Origin: Olivibacter sp. XZL3
GTDB lineage: Bacteria; Bacteroidota; Bacteroidia; Sphingobacteriales; Sphingobacteriaceae
Reading direction: 5' to 3'
Assembly: GCF_004368405.1 (NCBI RefSeq)
Contig: NZ_SBJH01000062.1
Location: 1-64,000 of the forward strand
Length of the DNA stretch: 64,000 nt
Shown: piece by piece, positions 17,561 to 26,390 of the stretch
Layout: the number at the start of each line of letters is the position of its first letter
Position numbering within the stretch: position 1 is the stretch's first letter
Notes under the pieces: model-generated
Told to the model about the DNA's origin: nothing
Databases searched by the model: none
The model's input: the letters and a program-made list of their open reading frames with translations, nothing else
Program-made: the position numbers and the translations under genes

Positions 17561-19111
17561 ATGAAAAGATATATTCCGATCCTATTCATCCTGCTTACTT
17601 TTCTCCTGCAAGGATGTAAGAATGCCTTGGAACTTTCGCCAAAAGACCAAGTCTCTGAGGCCAACTTCTTTAAAACGGAGGCCGACTTTACACAGGCTAT
17701 CAACGCCGCTTACAATCCGCTTCGTACCGTGGGCGCCGATTATTATACTGGCGAAATGCGGTCTGATAACACGCATTACGAGCATAACCCGGCTATTCAG
17801 GGCACGGCGGTTACCATGCGCGCCGATATTGCCAATTTCACCAACGATGCCTCCAATAACTACTCCAGCCACATTTACTATGATAGCTATAAAGGCATCT
17901 CGCGAGTGAATATTGTGCTGGCCCGGATTGACGAGGCAGATCTCAGCGACGAGACGAAGAACAACTTCAAGGGGCAGGCTTTATTCCTCCGCGCTTTTTA
18001 TTACTTTAAGCTTGTGCGCTATTTCGGCGGGGTACCCCTATACCTTACCGAGGTAAGAAATGAAACCGATGCTTTTCTACCACGCGCCTCGGCCGAAGAG
18101 GTGTATGCCCAGGTCATTGCCGATGCCACGGAGGCCATTTCGCTCTTACCTGTGCCCAATAACTTTCCTCAATCAGGCTATGCCAGCAAAGGAGCAGCCA
18201 CCATGCTACTGGCCGACGTGTATGCAACACGAAAAGAATACGCACAAGCAGAGCGCCTCTTGCTAAGCTTAGAAACGATGGGCTACGCCTTACTGCCCAA
18301 TTATGCAGACGTCTTTTCTACTGCGAATAAAAACAGCCGGGAATCTATCTTTGAAGTTCAATTTATGCAAGGTCTGGAAACAGGCATGCAGAGTAACTTC
18401 ATCTACATTTTTCTACCCAAATGCTACAACACTGCGCTCATTACGTATGGGGTGGCTACGCAAAACACAGCCACAGACGGCGGCGGAGGTTGGAACATCC
18501 CAACACAAGATATCATCCAAGCTTATGAACCTGGAGATGCCCGTTTAGAGGCTTCTATTGGCATTGCCGAAGGAACGTATGATGGAAGCTACTATTTCAC
18601 CCTAACAGCGCAAAAGAGCGTGGTAAACTACCAAGCTCCGGAAGGAAAAACCGGCGTTCCCTTTATCAAAAAATACCTCAATCCTCATAACGACAAAAAC
18701 AATACCGATGATAATTGGCCTGTGTACCGCTTTGCGGATGCTCTTTTGCTGTTGGCCGAAGCACAGAATGAACAAGGCAAAACACAAGAGGCCATGGTAC
18801 ATCTCAACCGTGTGCGAAGCCGAGCACTGCAACAGGCTGCGCCCTTGACCGCTAGTTCACAGCAAGAAGCGCGTGACCTGATTCTCCACGAACGCCGTGT
18901 AGAACTGGCCTTTGAAAACCATCGCTGGTTCGACCTACTCCGTGCCGGTAAAGCGCTTGAAACAATGAATGCCTATGGTGCCGGATTGAAGAAAACACAT
19001 AACTACTTAGTGCCTTCGGCTTATCAAGTGGATGAGAATAAGTTGCTGTATCCACTGCCTTTTGCCGAGGTGGGGGTCAATCCCGAATTAATTCAAAATC
19101 CTGGTTATTAA
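17561..19111 (+). CDS. SusD/RagB family nutrient-binding lipoprotein (locus B)
   Basis: About 516 residues from the ATG at 17561, chosen because it begins a lipoprotein signal (MKRYIPILFILLTFLLQGC, lipid-bearing Cys19). A frame start at 17522 would lie inside the SusC gene. SusD features include QALFLRAFYYFKLVRYFGGVP, the tetratricopeptide-like stretch GAATMLLADVYATRKEY, RFADALLLLAEAQNEQGKT, the HERRVELAFENHRWFDLLRAGKA motif and the NPGY end. It should pair with the SusC just upstream. The following gene is a phosphoesterase, which hints at a phosphoester ligand (inference). Confidence 0.93.
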   Translation: MKRYIPILFILLTFLLQGCKNALELSPKDQVSEANFFKTEADFTQAINAAYNPLRTVGADYYTGEMRSDNTHYEHNPAIQGTAVTMRADIANFTNDASNNYSSHIYYDSYKGISRVNIVLARIDEADLSDETKNNFKGQALFLRAFYYFKLVRYFGGVPLYLTEVRNETDAFLPRASAEEVYAQVIADATEAISLLPVPNNFPQSGYASKGAATMLLADVYATRKEYAQAERLLLSLETMGYALLPNYADVFSTANKNSRESIFEVQFMQGLETGMQSNFIYIFLPKCYNTALITYGVATQNTATDGGGGWNIPTQDIIQAYEPGDARLEASIGIAEGTYDGSYYFTLTAQKSVVNYQAPEGKTGVPFIKKYLNPHNDKNNTDDNWPVYRFADALLLLAEAQNEQGKTQEAMVHLNRVRSRALQQAAPLTASSQQEARDLILHERRVELAFENHRWFDLLRAGKALETMNAYGAGLKKTHNYLVPSAYQVDENKLLYPLPFAEVGVNPELIQNPGY

Positions 19112-19122
19112 CATTAAATAAC

Positions 19123-20901
19123 ATGTATAATAAACTCTTAAAAGTCACTTGTTTTATTGCGCTTCTATTTCCTTTCGGCGCACAAGCACAAAAAAGAAAC
19201 GACAAAGCGAAGAAGACATTCTCCATTGCCGTTATCCCCGATACACAGTACAACACGGAAGAAAGCCAAGGCGGCAATAACGAGCTGTTTACGGCGATGA
19301 TCGACTGGATACAAGCTAATCGGGAAGAGGAGAACATTGTATATGTTGCCCATTTAGGTGACATTACCGACAAAGGCGACCGCAAACCCGAACAATGGGC
19401 TAATGCGGCGAAAGCGATCTATCCGCTAGAAAAGCCGTTGCCGGGCTTACCTCATGGCATACCTTACGGACTGGCCGTAGGCAATCACGACCAACTCCCT
19501 AGCCAGTTCGCCGTTAGCGGTGCTACCCAGTACTATAACCAATATTTCGGTATTGACCATTTTAAAGGACGAGCATATTATGGCGGACATTTTGGCCAAG
19601 ATAACGACAGCCACTATGATTTGATTTCGGCAGGTGGATTGGATTTGATTGTTATCTACCTTGAATTTGATGCGTTTGACGAACAGCAAGATGCGATGAA
19701 CGACTGGGCCGTCGGCTTACTTCAGCAATATAAAGACCGGAAAGCCATCATCGTAAGTCATTACATTCTAGGTTATAATCCGGTAGCGGGAAGTAATGTA
19801 GCAGGTCAAGCATCCTTTGGAAAGCAAGGACAACGTTTGTACGATCGCATTAAAACACAGCCGAATGTATTCCTGATGCTTTGTGGTCACGTAGGTGATA
19901 ATGGCGAGGGATATCGACAAGATAGCTACGCCGGGCATACCATCAAGACCATGCTTTCTGATTACCAGAGTAGGCCTATGGGCGGCAACGGCATCATGCG
20001 TTTGCTTAGCTTTGATTTAGAAAAGGATCAATTGCGTGTGCGCACGTTATCGCCTTACCATCGATTGGAAGAAAAAGACGAAGATAGCTTTTTTACGCTA
20101 CCCCTCTTCCGCGAAGCATCAGCTAGCAGAATCTTCGACTTCGACTTAGATGGCAAGACAGACCTCTACCGTTTTAAGGACGGTAACTGGTATGACCTGA
20201 AAGACATCAAGGCATCGCTCGGCAATAAGGGAGACATCCCCGTGCCAGCGCCCTATACCAGCTACGGAAAAAGCAGTCCTGCCGTTTACAGACCGTCCAA
20301 AGCTTCCTTTTATATAGCCGACTGGCGCGCCGTTCCGCTGGGCGAGGTGGGCGACACTCCGGTACCGGCCGACTACGATGGCGACGGCATTACCGATTTA
20401 GCTGTTTGGAATCCGGAAACCGCCGAATGGCGGATGGTGGGAAAAGAGCCCATTAAACATGGCTGGGCGGCTTCCGTGCCTGTGCCTGCCGATTATGACG
20501 GCGACGGTGCGGCTGAAATTGCAGTTTGGCGATTGTCTAACAAAACTTGGTACATCGCTACACTCGGAAATGTGCCTTTCGGCGAAAAGGGTGATGTACC
20601 CGTTCCGGCCGACTACAATGGTGATGGCAAGGTGGACATCGCTGTATGGCGCCCCAGCAGCGGTGAGTGGTTAGTATACGGAGCCGAAGAGGTTATTAAA
20701 CTAGGTAAAAAAGGGGATCTGCCCATTCCGGGGGATTACGACGGATCCGGCAAAGCGCAAGCGGCCGTGTTTGATCCGACAGCCAAAGTCATACGCTTCG
20801 CCGATGGCCACAGTATCCCTTTTGAAGCTGACTTGGCTGAGATTGTCAACTTGCCTTTTGCTATTAAACAATATTATATTGATCTATTAAAAGCTTCATG
20901 A
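19123..20901 (+). CDS. Exported calcineurin-like metallophosphoesterase with C-terminal FG-GAP-like repeats
   Basis: A 592-residue exported enzyme with a signal peptide at residues 1-22. The metallophosphoesterase domain (about 33-320) shows the metal-binding set Asp40 (IPDTQ), Asp80 (HLGDITDKGD), Asn121-His122 (GNHD), SHY near residue 210 and CGHVGD near 255. The C-terminal part (about 330-575) holds five or so FG-GAP/VCBS-like repeats of about 45 residues with calcium-loop motifs (VPADYDGDGITDLAVWNP, VPADYNGDGKVDIAVWRP), which usually fold as a propeller for binding or protein contact. It is the last gene of locus B, 12 nt after SusD. Cell-surface cleavage of phosphodiester or phosphomonoester ligands is inferred. 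Confidence 0.9.
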   Translation: MYNKLLKVTCFIALLFPFGAQAQKRNDKAKKTFSIAVIPDTQYNTEESQGGNNELFTAMIDWIQANREEENIVYVAHLGDITDKGDRKPEQWANAAKAIYPLEKPLPGLPHGIPYGLAVGNHDQLPSQFAVSGATQYYNQYFGIDHFKGRAYYGGHFGQDNDSHYDLISAGGLDLIVIYLEFDAFDEQQDAMNDWAVGLLQQYKDRKAIIVSHYILGYNPVAGSNVAGQASFGKQGQRLYDRIKTQPNVFLMLCGHVGDNGEGYRQDSYAGHTIKTMLSDYQSRPMGGNGIMRLLSFDLEKDQLRVRTLSPYHRLEEKDEDSFFTLPLFREASASRIFDFDLDGKTDLYRFKDGNWYDLKDIKASLGNKGDIPVPAPYTSYGKSSPAVYRPSKASFYIADWRAVPLGEVGDTPVPADYDGDGITDLAVWNPETAEWRMVGKEPIKHGWAASVPVPADYDGDGAAEIAVWRLSNKTWYIATLGNVPFGEKGDVPVPADYNGDGKVDIAVWRPSSGEWLVYGAEEVIKLGKKGDLPIPGDYDGSGKAQAAVFDPTAKVIRFADGHSIPFEADLAEIVNLPFAIKQYYIDLLKAS

Positions 20902-20984
20902 TCGAAGGCATTATTAGCAGAGCTAAAAGCACCTTGGTGAATAAACAAGTACGCGATACCAAGTAGATCAACATTAAAACAACG

Positions 20985-21034
20985 AAGGGGTGTATCCTAT
21001 GTTTGTTGCAAGCAAATGTAGGATACACTCCCTT
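20985..21034 (+). terminator. Long hairpin, probable terminator of locus B (repeat copy 1)
   Basis: The core 20990-21028 folds into a stem of 16-18 bp with two G-U pairs and a loop of 3-7 nt. Flanking AAGGG (20985-20989) and CCCTT (21030-21034) extend the stem with one bulged T. It lies 84 nt after the locus B hydrolase, before the next sigma gene. A near-identical 39-nt copy occurs at 39350-39388, with one compensatory pair change. Only a weak T-run follows, so termination is likely but not certain. Confidence 0.6.
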
Positions 21035-21149
21035 TATTCTTGTCCTGAATATGGGCTATCTTCAAACAAAAATGTCAACGTCCAGTCCACAAACACACCA
21101 TCGCTTTTAATAATTTATTCTTTTTAGTTTCGCTTTTAGTAAATATACA

Positions 21150-21782
21150 ATGCTATACTTTGCTGGCATGAAGACAGCAAAGCAAGGGAGTATACAAATC
21201 GATGCACTTACTTCTGACGAACAACTTTTTGAGCAGTTACATGAAACGTTCTGGCCGATGCTGTTCCGCCTCGCCTGTAAGAAATTGGGTGATCGAGATG
21301 AGGCTTATGATCTGCTGCAGGAGTTGTTTTTGGAGCTCTGGAATAAACGGGATGTCTTTCCTTTACACCAATTATCGTTCCCTTGGCTTAAAAAGAGGTT
21401 GTGGTATAAATTGATCACCTATTTCCGAACACAGGGATTTCGCCAACGCCATTTGGAAAATTTCAGCATATTGATGGCCTGCGAACAACCCGTGATCCAA
21501 CAAAATGAATCAATAGATCAGCTTGTTGAGAGCCAGTTTGAAACCATCATGGACGCCATTGCCCTTACCGTTGCGCAAATGCCGGATAGGATGCAGGAAG
21601 TTTTCCGGCTTAACCGCGAACAGCATTTTACCATCAACGAAATAGCCGATCGCCTGAGCCTTTCTCCCAATACGGTGCGCAACCACCTCCATGCTGCTAC
21701 AAAACGCCTTCGAAAATCCCTCGAAGCGCAAAACCTTTCCACACCGAGCATAGCCCTACTTTGGTGGATCATATCGGGTTAG
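21150..21782 (+). CDS. FecI-type ECF sigma factor (locus C)
   Basis: An ECF sigma factor of 210 residues from the ATG at 21150, or 204 from the ATG at 21168. A TATACTTTG string right at the first start resembles a -7 box, so the shorter form is possible. Region 2 is at about residues 25-100 (YDLLQELFLELWNKRDVF) and region 4 at about 138-195 (MPDRMQEVFRLNREQHFTINEIADRLSLSPNTVRNHL). It heads the plus-strand operon with FecR, SusC, SusD, a PHP-domain protein and a PI-PLC-like enzyme. Confidence 0.9.
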   Translation: MLYFAGMKTAKQGSIQIDALTSDEQLFEQLHETFWPMLFRLACKKLGDRDEAYDLLQELFLELWNKRDVFPLHQLSFPWLKKRLWYKLITYFRTQGFRQRHLENFSILMACEQPVIQQNESIDQLVESQFETIMDAIALTVAQMPDRMQEVFRLNREQHFTINEIADRLSLSPNTVRNHLHAATKRLRKSLEAQNLSTPSIALLWWIISG

Positions 21783-21906
21783 TGTTAACAAATCATTAAT
21801 CATTATTCATATAAACTTATTACCCAAACACTAGTATGTTTTGGCTTTTGGTGCTTTACTATAATAGTTTCAGGGACCTAGCGCATAATCACAATAAAGT
21901 GAACAG

Positions 21907-21936
21907 CGCCTGGAGTAGCTGGTAGCTACCTTGGCG
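21907..21936 (+). promoter_or_regulatory. Intercistronic hairpin before fecR of locus C
   Basis: A perfect 6-bp stem, GTAGCT (21915-21920) and AGCTAC (21924-21929) around a GGT loop, with an outer CGCC/GGCG pair block (21907-21910 and 21933-21936). It ends 17 nt before the FecR start, close enough to affect ribosome access. A role in setting the sigma to anti-sigma ratio is inferred. Confidence 0.45.
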
Positions 21937-21953
21937 AGCGAAGGAAATAAGTA

Positions 21954-22913
21954 ATGAAAGACGATAACAAACTAAGGGAATTATATCAAAAGGTGATGGA
22001 AGGAACGGCATCACCCGACGAAGAGGCATTGGTGGCACGGTGGCTTGACCAGTTAAAGATAGATGATGAAATGGATGAACAGACCGTTGACGAATGGCAA
22101 GGACGCTCCATGGCTGACCTCCGAAAGGCAATCACACCTCCGGTAGCTGCTCGGTCCCGAACAAGCAGATTGATCTGGACGTCAAGTGCGGCAGCGGTAC
22201 TGCTGTGCTTCCTTACATGGTGGTTGGCTTCGCCCCATAAACCTGGCGAACCAGCGGTGGCACCGGAAGTGATTTACGCCACGCATAGCACAATCGGCGG
22301 ACAACGTAAGCTATTGACATTGGCAGACGGTTCGCGCGTATGGCTCGGCAATGCCAGTAGCATTCGGTATCCAAAAGATTTTCAGCATGGAAAACGCGAA
22401 TTATTTCTTGAAGGACAAGCTTTTTTTGAGGTAAAGCCCGATAAAAACAAACCGTTTTGGGTACACGCAAATGGGTTGGACATCAAAGTATTAGGAACCT
22501 CGTTCAATGTGAAAAGTTACGGCGATGAAACGATGCAAACAGTCACCGTCGCCACAGGTAAGGTATCAGTAAACCCCGCACAAGATGGGCAGGAATGGAT
22601 GCTCGAAAAAGGCGAGCAAGTGATTTATCATTCAGCAGATAAGACAGGCATCAAGCAAATGGCCGATTTATCGGTAGCCTTGAGCTGGAAAAACGGGGTG
22701 CTTATTTTCAGGAATGAGCCCTTGGAGGAGATAGCCGAACAACTCGAGAGGTGGTATGGAGTAAGCATTGAAATAACATCCCCCTCCATTGCTAATAAGC
22801 AATTGTCGCTATCAATAAAGGATGAACCCCTGCAACGAGTGCTTAAGATGCTTTCGCTTGCAGGAGACTTCCGGGTAGAAATACGCGGCAGCCGCGTGAC
22901 GATTTGCAAATAA
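21954..22913 (+). CDS. FecR-family anti-sigma factor (locus C)
   Basis: A 319-residue single-pass regulator. The N-terminal cytoplasmic part (YQKVMEGTASPDEEALVARWL) is followed by a membrane helix at about residues 70-88 (LIWTSSAAAVLLCFLTWWL), the FecR domain (about 100-210; LTLADGSRVWLGNASSIRYP, GQAFFEVKPDKNKPFWVHA, VLGTSFNVKSY) and the C-terminal DUF4974-type domain (about 243-319, LEEIAEQLERWYGVSI). The 171-nt gap to the sigma gene contains a hairpin just before this start. Confidence 0.92.
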   Translation: MKDDNKLRELYQKVMEGTASPDEEALVARWLDQLKIDDEMDEQTVDEWQGRSMADLRKAITPPVAARSRTSRLIWTSSAAAVLLCFLTWWLASPHKPGEPAVAPEVIYATHSTIGGQRKLLTLADGSRVWLGNASSIRYPKDFQHGKRELFLEGQAFFEVKPDKNKPFWVHANGLDIKVLGTSFNVKSYGDETMQTVTVATGKVSVNPAQDGQEWMLEKGEQVIYHSADKTGIKQMADLSVALSWKNGVLIFRNEPLEEIAEQLERWYGVSIEITSPSIANKQLSLSIKDEPLQRVLKMLSLAGDFRVEIRGSRVTICK

Positions 22914-23055
22914 GCCCGTTTGCGACCATTACTATTTTTTAAAGAAAGGAGGTATATGATGCAATTGTAGAAGTACATAAAAACTATTTACATCTATTTC
23001 ACATGAGAATAAAATAGGGCGGAAGCTTCGTTTTACGGAATGAATAATTAAAACA

Positions 23056-26000
23056 ATGAACAATTCTATAAATAAAAATGCAATAAAAATAATTTGTGCT
23101 ATGTCGCGATTACTGTTTCTGCTTGTGGTTATATCCTGTACAGCCACGGGCGTCATTTTGGCATCGGATGCGATGTCGCAGGATCTCCGCAAGATCAACG
23201 TGATGCTGGCGCTCGATGATAGCGACAACCTTGGTCACCTCTTTCAGAAACTGGAACAACAGTCAGGTTTTCGTTTCTATTATGACAAAGCCGTTGGGGA
23301 AATACCTGCCGATGGATTCTCAGATGCGGAAAAGGCCAGCCTATATGAGTTGCTGGTAACTATCTCCAACAGCTTTAACTTGAAAGTCACGCAAAACAAA
23401 AATATTATCGCCGTGACTAAGGCACGTACGCAGCAACCGAGCCGTATCAGCGGACGGGTTACCGATGCAGATGGCATTCCGCTTCCCGGTGTCAGCGTAC
23501 GTATCGTGGAAATCGACCGCATGGTCAGTACAGACGGCAACGGTAATTTCTCCATCAATGTACAGCCGGCTAGCTATACGGTAGAAGTCAGCTACCTCTC
23601 CTATCTTAGTCAACAGACAGAAAATGTTCATGTAGAAGCGGGTAAAACCACATCCTTGTATTTCGAACTGGTAGAGGAAGCGAAAGCATTGGACGAAGTA
23701 GTCGTTGTTGGATACGGCAGCGCCTCCAGCAAAGAAATCTCGGGTTCCATTGCCTCGCTCTCAGCAGATAAGATCAATAAAGGGCCTGTAACCTCGATCG
23801 GCCAGCTATTGCAAGGCCGCGCGGCAGGCGTCGTAATAACGAGGGACGGTAACCCCAGCGGGTCACCATCCATTACCATCCGTGGTACATCAACGCTTCG
23901 TACCGGAGGTATGGATGTACTGTATGTGGTGGATGGTGTTCCAATGCAACAGGGAGCCATATTGCCTGCGCCTAATGACATTCTCACTATCGATATCCTG
24001 AAAGATGCGTCGGCCGCAGCCATTTATGGCTCAAAGGCGGCAAACGGGGTAATACTCATAACAACTCGTCAAGGGACAAAAAGTGAAGGTAAATACGTCA
24101 ATGTGGACAGTTGGGTGAACATAGAGACGGTGGCCAAACGCTATGAGATGATGAATGCGAATGAGTACCGCAGGTATATGCAAGACGCCGGTGCCGAGAT
24201 CGTTGATGGTTGGGATCAGGGTGTGAATACCGACTGGCAGAAAGAAGTAATGCAAACAGCGCTTTCGCATAACCAATACCTCAATTTGGGAGGTAACTCG
24301 GGCAGCACGAAGTACGATGCCAGTTTGAACTACCTCTCGCAGAAAGGATTGATCAAGACTAGTGGTATGGAGCGAATCAATGGCCGCGTCAGTGTTGATC
24401 AGTCGATCTTGAAAGAGCGCGTCTCTTTGGGATTTACGCTGAGCGGCTCCATAGCCGATAGCGACCCTATATATAATCAGGGGGCCTTTCTGAAGAGTAT
24501 GCTCACTTTTGTCCCTACGGTAAATGCCACCGATGAGAACGGGGTGTATATGCAAGACCCCTCTCGCCGTGATTTTAATCCCATGGCCATGATAGATCAG
24601 GTCAATATCGACAGCAGAGATGAAAAGCTATTTGGAAATCTTCGTGCAAAGGCTTCTATTATCAAAGGACTGGACTATAATCTATATCTGAGCTATCAGA
24701 CTTCACGTAACAATTATGGTTCCTACGCGATGAAGGATTATTTGCCGGAGTACACTCGGAACGGAGAGGCTACGCGTAACACCTCTACTATGAATAGCCT
24801 GGTGTTTGAGAACTACTTTTCGTACAATACGCAGATCAATCGCCACGGTATCGGTGCAATGGCGGGTTATTCTTGGCAAGAGGATAATACGGGTGATGGT
24901 TTTCAGACTACCAACGTAAACTTTGTGAGCGACGCGACGGGATATTACAATATGAATCTTGGTGCTCCCCCCGCCGGCTACTTAGTCGACTATGGCAACT
25001 ATGCCATCAAGACGCTTCGAATGATCTCGTTCTATGGTCGGGCGAATTATAATTTCGACCAGCGTTACATTTTGCAGGCTTCACTCCGGCGTGATGGTTC
25101 ATCGGCCTTTGGTACCGACAATCAATGGGGTTTCTTCCCTTCTGCTTCGGGTGCCTGGCGCATTATCTCGGAGCCTTTTATGAAAGACCAATCGGTTTTC
25201 GACGATCTCAAGCTGAAGGTGGGTTGGGGTATCAGTGGTAATAGTTTGGGCTTCGACCCAATGATTTCGCGTCTGCGCTACGGCGCTTCCGGAAAGTACT
25301 TCGATGCGGGCAGCTTTCAGACGGGCATTGTCCCCGTTCAAAATGAGAATCCCGACCTGAAATGGGAAAAGACTTCGATGGTTAATGTGGGATTGGACAT
25401 GGCCTTTTTCAATTCGCGGCTAACCGTCGGCATGGAGTATTACAATAAACTTACCAGCGACCTGATTTGGGACTATTCCGTTCCACTTACCGAGTATCTA
25501 TACAGCAGCATGACGGCCAATGTGGGCAAAATCCGAAACGACGGAGTGGAGTTGTCGCTCAATGCAACACCGGTGTCAATAAAGAATTTCCAATGGAGCA
25601 CGAGCCTCAATCTATCCCATAACCGCAATAAGGTAGTGTCGCTGTCAAATGATAAGTTTGCGCTGGATAATGACATTCGCCGTGGCCCGGCAGGCGCCGG
25701 TCAGTCCGGTGGTTCCTCGCTGATCATTCGGGAAGGTTATGCTTTGGGTACGCTCTTCACCCATCGGTTTGCAGGTTTCGAGTACGAAGAAGGGAGTACT
25801 GCCATAGGTCATTCCCTCTTTTATGATAAAGACGGTAATATCACGGCTACTCCTACGGACGTTACCGATTATCATTTTTTGGGCAATACACAACCCAAAC
25901 TGACTTTCGGCTGGAATCATACCTTAAACTATAAAAACTGGTCGCTCGATTTAATGTTTACCGGTGTATTAGGACGCAAGGTGCTCAATGCGACCTTGGC

Positions 26001-26352
26001 CGAGCTTACCTACGTATCGCGTGCTACCCACTTCAATCAACCCAAATATGTTCTTGAGTCTGGACAACCGTTTGGCGATACCCGCTCGCAATTTATGTCA
26101 GATCGTTATATTGAGAAAGCGGATCACCTCAGATTGCAAAACGCTTCGCTGGCTTATACATTCAGATTTAAGCCGGAGGCCAGTGTGAAGAACATTTCGG
26201 TCTATGCAAACGTCAATAACGCTTTTGTGATTACTAAATACCGCGGTATCGATCCTGAGGTGAATATGGGAGGCATCGATCCGGGGGTCGATAACAACAA
26301 TTTTTACCCCTTACCGAGGGCTTTCCAGTTTGGAGCGAAGTTTGGTTTCTAA
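23056..26352 (+). CDS. SusC/RagA-type TonB-linked outer membrane receptor with STN domain (locus C)
   Basis: A 1098-residue TonB-driven channel. It has a signal sequence (about 1-42), an STN domain (about 50-120; HLFQKLEQQSGFRFYYD), a carboxypeptidase-like domain (about 128-210; RISGRVTDADGIPLPGVSVRI), a plug beginning LDEVVVVGYGSASSKEISGS, plug motifs LPAPNDILTIDILKDASAAA and IYGSKAANGVILITTRQG, and a barrel ending FQFGAKFGF. The STN domain matches control through the FecR and sigma of this operon. SusD follows after 38 nt. Confidence 0.95.
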   Translation: MNNSINKNAIKIICAMSRLLFLLVVISCTATGVILASDAMSQDLRKINVMLALDDSDNLGHLFQKLEQQSGFRFYYDKAVGEIPADGFSDAEKASLYELLVTISNSFNLKVTQNKNIIAVTKARTQQPSRISGRVTDADGIPLPGVSVRIVEIDRMVSTDGNGNFSINVQPASYTVEVSYLSYLSQQTENVHVEAGKTTSLYFELVEEAKALDEVVVVGYGSASSKEISGSIASLSADKINKGPVTSIGQLLQGRAAGVVITRDGNPSGSPSITIRGTSTLRTGGMDVLYVVDGVPMQQGAILPAPNDILTIDILKDASAAAIYGSKAANGVILITTRQGTKSEGKYVNVDSWVNIETVAKRYEMMNANEYRRYMQDAGAEIVDGWDQGVNTDWQKEVMQTALSHNQYLNLGGNSGSTKYDASLNYLSQKGLIKTSGMERINGRVSVDQSILKERVSLGFTLSGSIADSDPIYNQGAFLKSMLTFVPTVNATDENGVYMQDPSRRDFNPMAMIDQVNIDSRDEKLFGNLRAKASIIKGLDYNLYLSYQTSRNNYGSYAMKDYLPEYTRNGEATRNTSTMNSLVFENYFSYNTQINRHGIGAMAGYSWQEDNTGDGFQTTNVNFVSDATGYYNMNLGAPPAGYLVDYGNYAIKTLRMISFYGRANYNFDQRYILQASLRRDGSSAFGTDNQWGFFPSASGAWRIISEPFMKDQSVFDDLKLKVGWGISGNSLGFDPMISRLRYGASGKYFDAGSFQTGIVPVQNENPDLKWEKTSMVNVGLDMAFFNSRLTVGMEYYNKLTSDLIWDYSVPLTEYLYSSMTANVGKIRNDGVELSLNATPVSIKNFQWSTSLNLSHNRNKVVSLSNDKFALDNDIRRGPAGAGQSGGSSLIIREGYALGTLFTHRFAGFEYEEGSTAIGHSLFYDKDGNITATPTDVTDYHFLGNTQPKLTFGWNHTLNYKNWSLDLMFTGVLGRKVLNATLAELTYVSRATHFNQPKYVLESGQPFGDTRSQFMSDRYIEKADHLRLQNASLAYTFRFKPEASVKNISVYANVNNAFVITKYRGIDPEVNMGGIDPGVDNNNFYPLPRAFQFGAKFGF

Positions 26353-26390
26353 TGTGTTATAAAAAGTTAAACAATTAAAAGATTTGATTC

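Noticed and set aside
24031-24555. 174-codon open frame on the minus strand inside susC of locus C
   Set aside because: It is fully antisense to a clear SusC gene, has no recognisable motif and no sensible start context. It is a by-product of codon use.
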